Assembly (NCBI GenBank): GCA_963798775.1
Contig: CAWCUK010000003.1
Location: forward strand, 558,001-622,000
From: CAWCUK01 sp963798775
Lineage (GTDB): Bacteria; Bacteroidota; Ignavibacteria; Ignavibacteriales; Ignavibacteriaceae
Direction of reading: 5' to 3'
DNA length: 64,000 nt
A model generated the notes under the pieces. It was not told the origin of the DNA. It ran no database searches and was given only the letters and a program-made list of their open reading frames with translations. The position numbers were made by a program, and so were the translations under genes. This document shows, in pieces, positions 36,267 through 44,152 of this stretch. Positions within the stretch are counted from its first letter, which is position 1; the number at the start of each line of letters is the position of its first letter.

Positions 36267-36391
36267 ATATGCCTAAACGTTATAAGGGATTAATGCCGAC
36301 CGCAGCTGAGGTATAATCCATTGTTGGGCTAAGGCGCAAAGGGACTTAACTCGTCATCTGTAATTTTAATGGGAGTTTAATAGAATTGTTT
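36267..36391 (+). repeat. attC-like cassette end, repeat copy B
   Basis: It begins ATATGCCTAAAC (36267-36278), the reverse complement of the cassette 2 core GTTAGGCATAT with one inserted A. It then matches copy A over 116 bases with two differences (A/C and C/G). That the first bases differ between copies A and B, each matching its own cassette start, argues against simple duplication and for attC behaviour. Non-coding sequence continues to the next core at 36528. Confidence 0.65.
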
Positions 36392-36527
36392 TTCTGTTTC
36401 GACGGCTGCCGGTTTTAATTTGCGGTATTTGTTTTTTGTTTTAGTAATCATACGGCAATAATTTGTTTTTGCTTTTACTTCCCTTTCTTTTTCCAACAGT
36501 TATGGGGCGCCGCTTATCGGCAAGGGC

Positions 36528-36535
36528 GTTATACC
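36528..36535 (+). other. Cassette 3 5' core site (GTTATACC)
   Basis: GTTATACC recurs here, 110 bases before the antitoxin gene. GTATAAC at 37203-37209, ten bases after the toxin stop, is the reverse complement of its first seven bases. It delimits a third cassette holding a toxin-antitoxin pair. Confidence 0.5.
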
Positions 36536-36591
36536 ATTTTAAAGTCTACTGAATATCTTTAAGATTACTAAGCATTGTCTGAAAAAATTAC

Positions 36592-36620
36592 TTGACACGA
36601 TACTCCATTTGGTGTATATT
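36592..36620 (+). promoter_or_regulatory. Promoter and palindromic operator of the toxin-antitoxin pair
   Basis: TTGACA (36592-36597) and TATATT (36615-36620) are spaced by 17 bases, an excellent sigma70-type promoter. The spacer holds the palindrome ATACTCCATTTGGTGTAT (36600-36617), with arms ATAC.CCA/TGG.GTAT. This is where an antitoxin of the RelB/DinJ type would bind to repress its own operon. Confidence 0.7.
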
Positions 36621-36644
36621 GTGATAGAATAAAGAAGGTGAAAT

Positions 36645-36899
36645 ATGAAGATTCAAACAAGTGTTAGAGTTGAGGATACGTTATACAATGAAGCAAAAGA
36701 TATTTTTTCAAAATTTGGTCTTAGCTTTGGGGATGCTGTAAATATATTTTTGGCAAAAGTAGCAATGGAGAAAGCCATTCCATTTGACTTAAGTTTGCCT
36801 TCAGAAGAATTAGATAAACGAATAAAGAATCTTAATTCTAATAAAAATACGAAAATCTTTAGTAAGGCAAATGAACTATTCGAAGATTTGGGAATCTAA
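36645..36899 (+). CDS. RelB/DinJ-family antitoxin
   Basis: The 84-residue protein starts with a ribbon-helix-helix segment (TSVRVEDTLYNEAKDIFSKF). It continues GLSFGDAVNIFLAKVAMEKA and IPFDLSLP, the standard DinJ/RelB pattern. The acidic/basic tail would wrap the toxin. The ribosome binding site is GAAGGTG. The toxin frame begins three bases after the stop. It neutralises the toxin and represses the operon through the palindrome upstream. Confidence 0.9.
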   Translation: MKIQTSVRVEDTLYNEAKDIFSKFGLSFGDAVNIFLAKVAMEKAIPFDLSLPSEELDKRIKNLNSNKNTKIFSKANELFEDLGI

Positions 36900-36901
36900 A
36901 G

Positions 36902-37193
36902 TTGCTAAAAATAAAAATTGAAAAATCTTTTAAGAAAGATGTACAAAGAGATAAAAAAAGCGGAAAATATTCACAAAATGATTTTGAATCATTAAAATTT
37001 AATAATTACTTCATTACAAAATCAGCAACAAATAGGATCAAAATATAAAAGACATCCTTTAAAGGGAAACTTGAAGGATTTTGAATCTATTCACATCAAA
37101 AATGATTGGTTACTTATATTTAAGATTGATGAAAATTTTTTAAATCTTGTTATGTTAGGTAAGCATAGCCAAGTTTATAAAAAATTCAAATAA
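36902..37193 (+). pseudogene. YafQ/RelE-family toxin with a frameshift
   Basis: A TTG at 36902 starts LKIKIEKSFKKDVQRDKKSG, the N-terminus of a YafQ-type mRNA interferase. This frame stops at about 37046 after an apparently extra base. The remaining sequence is intact in another frame: GSKYKRHPLKGNLKDFESIH, NDWLLIFKIDE and MLGKHSQVYKKFK. Dropping one A from TTAAAATTT near 36995 restores one continuous protein of about 96 residues. As read, the toxin is inactive while the antitoxin is intact. Confidence 0.75.
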
Positions 37194-37202
37194 AATAAAA
37201 CA

Positions 37203-37489
37203 GTATAACCAGTTATTCCGATTAAAGTCAACAAAGTTTTTAGAAGTTGGATAAAATATTATAGCTACATGTTTTAAGCCTTCATGTTTATTTATCCAGA
37301 CTTCATTATCCGGAAATTTCGCTTTCGGCTTTCCGTTAACAAATCGCTCGGGATTGGCTTTGTAAGCTTTTTGATAAATTCTATTTCTCTTTTCAACAAC
37401 TTCATCTACTAAATTATAATGAACCATCTCCGAAGTTAACATTGCGATTCCCGAATGTCTGTGCTCCTTGTTGTACCAAGAGAAAAATT
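37203..37489 (-). pseudogene. IS3-family OrfB C-terminal fragment next to the cassette 3 end
   Basis: On the minus strand the frame reads FSWYNKEHRHSGIAMLTSEM, then VDEVVEKRNRIYQKAYKANP and DNEVWINK. This is the C-terminus of an IS3-family integrase-core transposase different from the complete copy at 41924-43302. It is cut at about 37489. The translated frame runs on past the true C-terminus into the cassette end, so the inner boundary is approximate; GTATAAC of cassette 3 is at 37203-37209. Confidence 0.75.
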
Positions 37490-38071
37490 AAGATAATAAT
37501 AAGATTACGATTAAGAAAATGAAATTCGCCAGGAAGACAGGTTTTGGACACGGAAGAATTATTTTTACAAAATGAAGCGTTACTCTTGCTAATTATAATC
37601 GCACTTCATAGTTTAAGCAGAGACACTTAAGATAAACCAGAGATATCGGCTGTATTAATCCTTTGTTTGGGATTTCTCAATTTATCCATCCCTCAGCTTC
37701 GATAAAGACATTAAATATTCGGATAAACGAAAGGATAGAAAAATAATATTAACACTATTATTTATAAATAACGCTCCGCAATATCTTGTGTAGATTCAGC
37801 ATAATAAGTAATTATATGTGAAAGAAGTAAGCTTGGAGAAGAAAAAATACTTTTACAATTCTGATGAAAGCAGGCTGCGTGCAGGATGAGAATACTAATT
37901 TTTATATTAATTTTCTGGACATTCTCCGCCTTGATTGTGGCAAAAAAGCCGTTGTTAGGGGAGATTACAAAAAAGAATTCCTTGAGAATTATAGCATCGT
38001 CTTAACCCATATTGACGAGAAGAAAGATTTTATTTAATTATTATTTCACTTAAATAAGGAAGCGAAACACT
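37490..38071. other. Gap with a possible 57-residue ORF
   Basis: Mostly decayed sequence. One frame at 37864-38037 on the plus strand reads NTNFYINFLDILRLDCGKKA and ends LTHIDEKKDFI. It has the look of the C-terminus of a lost protein and no good ribosome binding site. TTCGCCAG near 37529 repeats eight bases of the tRNA-Thr 3' end, too short to call an attachment site. Confidence 0.35.
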
Positions 38072-38857
38072 ATGAATAGATTTAATAAAAATCTCTCTGT
38101 TATTTTATTTTTAGCCCTTACATTCGGATTTACAGTTGTTACATATAGTCAATCTGGAGATGAATCATCCGCAGGCGATTTACCGCTCCCGAGTGTTTTA
38201 ATTAAAAAACATATTGAAGCAGTCGGAGGTGAAGAAACAATCCAATCTCACACCGCACAAACTACGGACGGCAAATTGATAATTAAAGCCATGAATATTG
38301 AAGGAAATTTACACGTGGTTGCGGAGGCACCAAATAAAATTAAAACTACTATCGGTTTAGGACAATACGGGAAAAGCATTTCAGGATATAATGGGACAGT
38401 CGGCTGGAGTATGGATCCAATGTCGGGGAACAGGATTTTGGAAGGAGAAGCCTTGAAACAAATGATTGCCCGTGCCGATTTTTATGGTAATGATTTACAT
38501 TTAGGAAAAGATGCTGTTAAACTGGAAACAGTTCAGACAGTGGAGTTTGAAGACGGTGAACAATATAAAGTGTTAAGTGTTGATAACGACGGGGAAGAAA
38601 GCTACCTATACTTTTCCAAAGAAACGGGATTGCTTAGCGGTATTGACAGGATGGAATCTGGCGCGATGGGCAAAGTACCAACACAAATTAGAATGAGCGG
38701 CTATATTGAATCCGGAGGTGTAAAAACTGCACGCAAAATTTCAAGTATGCAAAATGAGGTTGAAACAATTATAGAAATAGATTCCGTTTCTTATAGCTCC
38801 ATTGCCGAAAATGCGTTTGAATTGCCTGAGGAGATTCAAAGTAAATTAAAACAGTAA
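38072..38857 (+). CDS. Secreted LolA-like outer-membrane lipoprotein-sorting-type protein
   Basis: The 261-residue protein has a signal peptide (about 1-27, ending VTYSQS). The body starts LPSVLIKKHIEAVGGEETIQ, the standard opening of LolA/LolB-like periplasmic proteins in Bacteroidota. A curved-sheet pattern follows (GKLIIKAMNIEGNLHVVAEA, TVGWSMDPMSGNRILEGEAL). The family binds lipids or hydrophobic ligands. It is followed 23 bases later by an esterase-like secreted gene in the same direction, likely one unit. Confidence 0.75.
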   Translation: MNRFNKNLSVILFLALTFGFTVVTYSQSGDESSAGDLPLPSVLIKKHIEAVGGEETIQSHTAQTTDGKLIIKAMNIEGNLHVVAEAPNKIKTTIGLGQYGKSISGYNGTVGWSMDPMSGNRILEGEALKQMIARADFYGNDLHLGKDAVKLETVQTVEFEDGEQYKVLSVDNDGEESYLYFSKETGLLSGIDRMESGAMGKVPTQIRMSGYIESGGVKTARKISSMQNEVETIIEIDSVSYSSIAENAFELPEEIQSKLKQ

Positions 38858-38880
38858 CAATTATAATTTGAGAGTTTATT

Positions 38881-39762
38881 TTGAAATCAAATATGTTACA
38901 CAAAAGATGGCTCTGTTTATTTGCAGTTATCTTCTGGTTCGGTATTACAAATATAAAAGGCCAAAACCATGTTTCATTGCAGAGCACGGCAACTCATTTG
39001 CTGTATTCTGAGCAGATGCAGCAGTATTATTTAATTGATGTTTTTTTGCCGAAAGGATATCAGGCTAAAACATCTGAATACCAGTTTCCCAAATATCCTG
39101 TTATTTACGTTCTGAACAGCCGGCCGAATGGAGTGATGGCTGCGATGATGCGACACGTTTCCGAACTATCGAGAGAGATCATTGTCGGGATCGATTTTGC
39201 GGACAAAGACGGTAATCCCATGGAATCATTTGCAGCTTATACCCGTGATCTTACTCCTACACCGGATGATGATTGGGAGCAGGAGGCATCAACCGCAGGG
39301 CCGGGTGGACGCGCGGAAGACTTTTTTCATTTTATCGAGGATGTAGTAAAGCCTCTAATCAATAAGACCTACAACGTAAATAAATATAATCAGACTTTAG
39401 TAGGTCACTCATTTGGCGGATTGTTCGGCTTGTATGTTTTGTTCAACCACAGCGATTCTTTTAACAGGTATGTTATTGCCAGTCCATCTTTGTGGTGGGA
39501 TAACGGAGTAATATTTCAGATGGAAGAAAAATACGCAGGCGCACATACAAATATGGCTAAGAAGGTATTTCTTTCTGTCGGCTCAATGGAATTAGCAAGC
39601 GGCCCGCAGGGAATGATAGATAATGCAAAGGAAATAGTTGAAAAGCTTAAAAACAGAAATTATCCGGATCTGGATTTATGGTTTAATATTTTCCAAAATG
39701 AAACACATTTATCTGTAGTAGCCGTTTCTATTCAAAAAGGAATTGAGAAAGTTTTTCAATAA
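38881..39762 (+). CDS. Secreted esterase of the alpha/beta hydrolase (Esterase_D/IroE-like) family
   Basis: A TTG at 38881 with GAGAG seven bases upstream, or the ATG at 38893, starts the protein of about 290 residues. A signal peptide covers about 1-27 (LFAVIFWFGITNIKGQ). The nucleophile elbow is GHSFGG, the oxyanion/strand region is YVIASPSLWWDN, and the catalytic His is in NETHLSV near the C-terminus. This matches the enterochelin-esterase/esterase_D type. The substrate is unknown. It follows the LolA-like gene. Confidence 0.8.
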   Translation: MKSNMLHKRWLCLFAVIFWFGITNIKGQNHVSLQSTATHLLYSEQMQQYYLIDVFLPKGYQAKTSEYQFPKYPVIYVLNSRPNGVMAAMMRHVSELSREIIVGIDFADKDGNPMESFAAYTRDLTPTPDDDWEQEASTAGPGGRAEDFFHFIEDVVKPLINKTYNVNKYNQTLVGHSFGGLFGLYVLFNHSDSFNRYVIASPSLWWDNGVIFQMEEKYAGAHTNMAKKVFLSVGSMELASGPQGMIDNAKEIVEKLKNRNYPDLDLWFNIFQNETHLSVVAVSIQKGIEKVFQ

Positions 39763-39899
39763 AGAAAAATTAATTTATAAAAAATTATTTGACCAACTTA
39801 TAGCCAATTAAGGCTTAATAAATTTGCATATAGCTTCTGTAAATTATATAGCAGGTTGTTTTTTAATTGTATTAGTGTCAGAAATTATTGGAGAATTAA

Positions 39900-40889
39900 A
39901 TGAAAGCTGTTGAATATACAAAATACGGCCCACCGGAAGTGCTTCAGCTCAAAGATATCACAAAGCCAGTTCCTAATGACAACGAAGTATTAATTAAAAC
40001 TTATGCAACGACAGTAACAGCAACAGACTGCACATTTCGAAAAGGTGAGCCCAAGTTTTCGAGATTATTCACAGGAATCACAAAACCTAAAAACAAAACT
40101 CTTGGCAGTGAGTTTGCAGGAGAAATTGAAGCCGCCGGCAAGGATGTAAAACTATTTAAAGAAGGTGATAAAGTAGTTGGTACAACTCCTGGATATGGTT
40201 CTTACTCAGAGTATATATGTTTGCCTGTTGATAAATCAACTCTTGCAAATATTCCTGCTGATAAAAATTATGAAGAAGCAATTGCCTGTTGTGATGGTTT
40301 TTTGACTTCATTACCCTTCCTGCGTGATAAAGGAAAAATTCAGAAGGGCCAAAATGTTCTTATCATTGGAGCTTCAGGTGGAGTAGGATCTGCTGCGGTT
40401 CAGCTCGCACACTATTTTGGTGCACAAGTAACTGGAGTTTGTAGCACATCCGGCTTGGAGTTAGTGAAGGCTCTTGGTGCCGACAAAGTAATTGATTACA
40501 CTAAAGAAGATTTTACAAAATCAGGTGAAACTTATAATATTATATTTGATTTAGTTGGTAATACAACCTTTTCACAATGTAAAAACTTATTAAAGAAAAA
40601 TGGAAAATTTCTTCAGGCTGCAATTACGCTCAGCATTTTTACTTCCGTTTTATGGACTGCAATGTTAAGCAAAAAGAAAGCGATGATTATGGCAACAGGC
40701 TTAAGACCTCCGAAAGAAAGGACTAAAGATCTGAACTTCATAAATGAACTTCTGGAAAAAGGGAAAATAAAATCAGTCATTGATAGAAAATATCCGTTTG
40801 AACAAATAGCTGAAGCCCACAGGTATGTAGATAAAGGACATAAGAAAGGAAATGTTGTGATAGTTTTGGAAAATATTCACATAACCTAA
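39900..40889 (+). CDS. NAD(P)-dependent medium-chain dehydrogenase (quinone oxidoreductase-like)
   Basis: The 329-residue protein follows the MDR pattern: GroES-like N-terminal half (KAVEYTKYGPPEVLQLKDIT, LGSEFAGEIEAAGKDVKLF), then the Rossmann motif VLIIGASGGVGSAAVQLA. The DKVIDYTKEDF segment follows. The zinc-binding residues of alcohol dehydrogenases are not evident, so it belongs with the zinc-free quinone-oxidoreductase-like group. The ribosome binding site is weak. The next gene, an NmrA-like reductase, lies 51 bases downstream. Confidence 0.88.
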   Translation: MKAVEYTKYGPPEVLQLKDITKPVPNDNEVLIKTYATTVTATDCTFRKGEPKFSRLFTGITKPKNKTLGSEFAGEIEAAGKDVKLFKEGDKVVGTTPGYGSYSEYICLPVDKSTLANIPADKNYEEAIACCDGFLTSLPFLRDKGKIQKGQNVLIIGASGGVGSAAVQLAHYFGAQVTGVCSTSGLELVKALGADKVIDYTKEDFTKSGETYNIIFDLVGNTTFSQCKNLLKKNGKFLQAAITLSIFTSVLWTAMLSKKKAMIMATGLRPPKERTKDLNFINELLEKGKIKSVIDRKYPFEQIAEAHRYVDKGHKKGNVVIVLENIHIT

Positions 40890-40940
40890 CAAGTTAGTCA
40901 AAAATAAATAAAACAATTATACAAGAAAGGAATTTTAAAT

Positions 40941-41870
40941 ATGCAAACAATTTTAGGAGCAAACGGAACAATAGGTTCTGTGTTAGCAAAGGAATTGAAG
41001 GCTTACACCAATCAAATAAGATTAGTTAGTCGTAATCCGAAAAAAGTAAATGAAACAGATGAATTATTCCCCGCCGATTTATCAGATGTAAGTCAAGTAG
41101 AAAAAGCTGTGGAAGGTTCTGAAGTTGTATATCTATTAGTTGGATTTGATTATAACACAAAAGTTTGGCAAGATAAATGGCCGAAACTTATGCGTGCCAC
41201 AATAGATGCTTGTATTAAACACAAAGCGAAATTAGTATTTTTTGATAACGTATACTTGTATGATATAAACGCTATCCCACACATGACTGAAAATTCAGTA
41301 ATAAACCCTCCAAGTAAAAAAGGGGCAGTTAGAAAAGAAATTGCTGAAATGCTTTTAAATGAAGTAAAATCCGGAAAATTGACTGCGCTCATTGCTCGTT
41401 CTGCTGATTTTTATGGACCAAACAATGAGAAAAGTTTTTTGCATGATATGGTTTACAAAAACATAAAAAAAGGGAAGAAATCCAATTGGTTCATTGATGC
41501 AAATAAAAAACATTCCTTTACATATACACCTGATGCAGCTAAGGCTACCGCACTATTGGGAAACACACCTGATGTATACAACCAGGTGTGGCATCTGCCC
41601 ACGGATAAAAATGTTTTGACCGGCAAAGAATTGATAGCATTGTTTGCCAATAAAATGAATGTAGAAAACAAGGTTTCTATATTGCCGATGTGGTTATTGA
41701 AAATACTCGGTTTATTCATTCCAATAATGAAAGAGATGCCTGAAATGATATATCAATATAATAGGGATTATATTTTTGATTCAAGCAAATTTGATAAACG
41801 ATTTAACTTTAGAACTACACCTTACAACGAAGGTGTAAAACTGACAATTGAACAAACAAAAAGTAATTGA
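40941..41870 (+). CDS. NAD-dependent epimerase/NmrA-like reductase
   Basis: The 309-residue protein begins with the nucleotide-binding motif MQTILGANGTIGSVLAKELK. A GSEVVYLLVGFDYNTKVW segment and LIARSADFYGPNN are typical of atypical SDR/NAD-dependent epimerases. The canonical YxxxK pair is not obvious; a KKGAVRKEIAE segment lies in that region. AAAGGAA is its ribosome binding site. It probably forms a unit with the preceding dehydrogenase. Confidence 0.82.
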   Translation: MQTILGANGTIGSVLAKELKAYTNQIRLVSRNPKKVNETDELFPADLSDVSQVEKAVEGSEVVYLLVGFDYNTKVWQDKWPKLMRATIDACIKHKAKLVFFDNVYLYDINAIPHMTENSVINPPSKKGAVRKEIAEMLLNEVKSGKLTALIARSADFYGPNNEKSFLHDMVYKNIKKGKKSNWFIDANKKHSFTYTPDAAKATALLGNTPDVYNQVWHLPTDKNVLTGKELIALFANKMNVENKVSILPMWLLKILGLFIPIMKEMPEMIYQYNRDYIFDSSKFDKRFNFRTTPYNEGVKLTIEQTKSN

Positions 41871-41984
41871 TGTATCTTGGCAAATTTCAACAGCATAATG
41901 GTAATATGTGGTATCAGTGTAAAGCTTCAGATGAAAATGGAATTTCCTAAATTTGTTTAATGTAAAATAAAGGAGATTCTAAAA

Positions 41985-42299
41985 ATGAAAGAAAGAAAAA
42001 TCTATAGCGCGGAACAGAAAATTATTATAGTCAGAGAGCTATTAGAAAATAAGGTGCCTATAAGTCAGCTTTCAGAAAAATATAAAGTACATCCCAACGA
42101 TATCTACAACTGGAAAAAGAAATTATTTGAAGGAGCGGCAGAAATATTCAGACCTAAAGTAGGCAACCAAACACAAAAAACAGCCGAGCAGAAAAAGATT
42201 GAAAAGTTAGAGTCAAAACTAAAAGATCGGGATGAAGCCATTGCCATGCTTCTTAAAGAAAATATAGAAATAAAAAAAAGTATCGATGGGGAACTATGA
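41985..42299 (+). CDS. IS3-family transposase OrfA
   Basis: The 104-residue protein has a helix-turn-helix (KIIIVRELLENKVPISQLSE, then KYKVHPNDIYNWKKKL). A leucine-zipper-like coiled coil follows (KIEKLESKLKDRDEAIAMLL). It binds the element ends and dimerises. Its stop overlaps the orfB start in an ATGA junction. The ribosome binding site is AAGGAG. Confidence 0.92.
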   Translation: MKERKIYSAEQKIIIVRELLENKVPISQLSEKYKVHPNDIYNWKKKLFEGAAEIFRPKVGNQTQKTAEQKKIEKLESKLKDRDEAIAMLLKENIEIKKSIDGEL

Positions 42300-43255
42300 A
42301 TCAGCAATGGGTTGAACTCGATGTTAGAGAACAAGTAATAAGCCTTGTAAATCTTTACAAACCTAAAACGTCTTTGCCCGTAAAATGGTTCTTGGCCAAG
42401 TTAGGCATTAGCACCAGTAAGTATTATTCTTGGATAGGCAGAGAAGGCCAGATAAATAAACACAACGGAAATATTCCCCGAACTCACTGGCTGATTGATT
42501 GGGAAAGAGCCGCTATTATTCAGTACGCGAAAGGCCATCCCGGAGAAGGTTACAGAAGACTTACCTATATGATGATTGATGAAGATATAGCAGCCGTAAG
42601 CCCTTCTACAGCCTACAGAGTACTTAAAAATGCCGGTATGCTTAATTGCTATAATAAAATTAAAAAATCAACAAAGGGATTAGGATTTGAACAACCAACG
42701 GCTCCGCACCAGCATTGGCATACGGATATAAAATACGTCAACTACCACGGAACATTTTTATTCTTTATCTCGATTATTGACGGATACACCAGATTTATGA
42801 TCCACCATGAGCTGAGAATGAGTATGCAGCAGTTCGATGTTCAGATTACTCTGCAGAGAGCTTTGGAAAAATATTCGGGCTTTAAGCCGAGAATAATTTC
42901 TGATAACGGTAGTCAATTTATAGCCAAAGATTTTACGGAATATCTTAGGCAGCTTGGTCTGCAGCATGTCAGAACCTCTATTGCTTATCCCCAAAGCAAT
43001 GGTAAAATAGAGAGGGCCCATAGAACATTACAAGAAGAGTGCTTGAATAAAAAATCTTTCGTAAATCTGGATGATGCCAGAAAACAAATTTCACAGTTTG
43101 TTGATTATTATAATTCTAAAAGACTTCACAGTTCGTTATATTACTTGACGCCCGAAGATTTTTTACTTGATCGTGTCGTTGAAAAACTAAAACTTAGAGA
43201 AAAGAAACTTAAAGAAGCTAAGAAAAATAGATTTGAGGTTAGAAATGTTAACTGA
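42296..43255 (+). CDS. IS3-family transposase OrfB (DDE integrase core)
   Basis: The 319-residue protein has an HTH_21 region (GHPGEGYRRLTYMMIDEDIA). The DDE triad follows: Asp in WHTDIKY, Asp in IISDNGSQF, and Glu in NGKIERAHRTL. A Lys/Arg-rich tail closes it. It starts at the ATGA overlap with orfA, so production depends on coupling or a -1 shift as in other IS3 elements. It seems intact and may be active. Confidence 0.93.
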   Translation: MNQQWVELDVREQVISLVNLYKPKTSLPVKWFLAKLGISTSKYYSWIGREGQINKHNGNIPRTHWLIDWERAAIIQYAKGHPGEGYRRLTYMMIDEDIAAVSPSTAYRVLKNAGMLNCYNKIKKSTKGLGFEQPTAPHQHWHTDIKYVNYHGTFLFFISIIDGYTRFMIHHELRMSMQQFDVQITLQRALEKYSGFKPRIISDNGSQFIAKDFTEYLRQLGLQHVRTSIAYPQSNGKIERAHRTLQEECLNKKSFVNLDDARKQISQFVDYYNSKRLHSSLYYLTPEDFLLDRVVEKLKLREKKLKEAKKNRFEVRNVN

Positions 43256-43302
43256 TAATCTACCTTATTTAATTAATATAAAATTCCATTTTACGCTGAA
43301 CC

Positions 43303-44152
43303 AATACATCAGTGATGATATTGCAATCATCATAACTTACATTAGCAAAGCGGTTAAGCAAAAAACCTAAACAATTCAAATATACTTTTTGATTTACACG
43401 CGCTGCGATTTGCCGCGATTATAAACGCAAGTACTTTCAGATTAATAAATTTAATTTTAATAAAAGAAGCCGTTGAAAGGTTTCTTAATTCTACGCCGAT
43501 CAACGGAAGTTTGACGCTGATTATAGCTGCTTTAGGATTGACCGTAAATATTATCGGAATTTTGCTTGTGAAAAAAGGCTCGGAGAATAAGATAAATGAG
43601 TATAAGTAAATTTATAATATTTATTATCTTAATTTGCCTCCTATTTTAGATAAAGTTTCACTAATTTCTGTAGGAATAAGACTAGGAGAAATTTCTATAA
43701 TTATACCGAACTTATACATGGCTGAATGGAAATGAAATTGATAATCTTCAGATAAAGACGAATCAGGAAAAACATGAACAGGCCTAAACGCAAATTAAAC
43801 TTATGATTGGCAAATATTATTAATTTTATTGCAGGTTAGAAATTAAATGATTAAAATCTTTAAAATAAAAACCTCACTTTTATGAGGGTGTAATATGTTG
43901 ATATTCAAATATGACAGCTTCTATACTTATTATATTTACCGATATTGTCAAAGGCCCACACCTGCGTAAAGTATCTCCTTTTATTTAATCAGCGCAAATT
44001 CGCGGAAACGGAATTTGATAATGTAAACTGCCTAAATTTGAGGTATTTCTTAATAAGAAATGATTCTTTAATATTTATTTATACCGGGAATAGGTGAGTG
44101 TTAAATTTAGTTGCAACAATTATTTCAGACTAAAAAAAAGAGGAGAGATAAT
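43303..44152. other. Gap with decayed genes
   Basis: It contains a CDF exporter remnant (43388-43609, listed separately). On the minus strand, 43624-43794 is open and reads FAFRPVHVFPDSSLSEDYQF and MYKFGIIIEISPSLIPTEIS, coding-like but without a start. The rest holds the upstream region of katG, with no recognisable operator. Confidence 0.4.
43388..43609 (+). pseudogene. Remnant of a CDF-family cation exporter
   Basis: A frame of 73 codons without a start reads LRFAAIINASTFRLINLILI, KEAVERFLNSTPINGSLTLI and IAALGLTVNIIGILLVKKGS. This matches the third and fourth helices of CzcD/ZitB-type exporters, in the same region as the intact exporter at 62124-63029 (there STILAAFFNAIILL). Both flanks of the gene are missing. 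It lies just right of the complete IS3 element. Confidence 0.65.

Larger units (their letters stand above)
41924..43302 (+). mobile_element. Complete IS3-family insertion sequence
   Basis: Imperfect terminal repeats of 22 bases (41924-41945 and 43281-43302, 18 matches) enclose orfA and orfB in the standard IS3 order. The outermost ends are not certain to a base, since some similarity may extend further out. No clear target duplication is seen. It is the only intact IS in the window. Confidence 0.8.

Noticed and set aside
37523..37536. Right-hand attachment site repeating the tRNA-Thr 3' end
   Set aside because: Only eight bases (TTCGCCAG) match, which is expected by chance in a window of this size.
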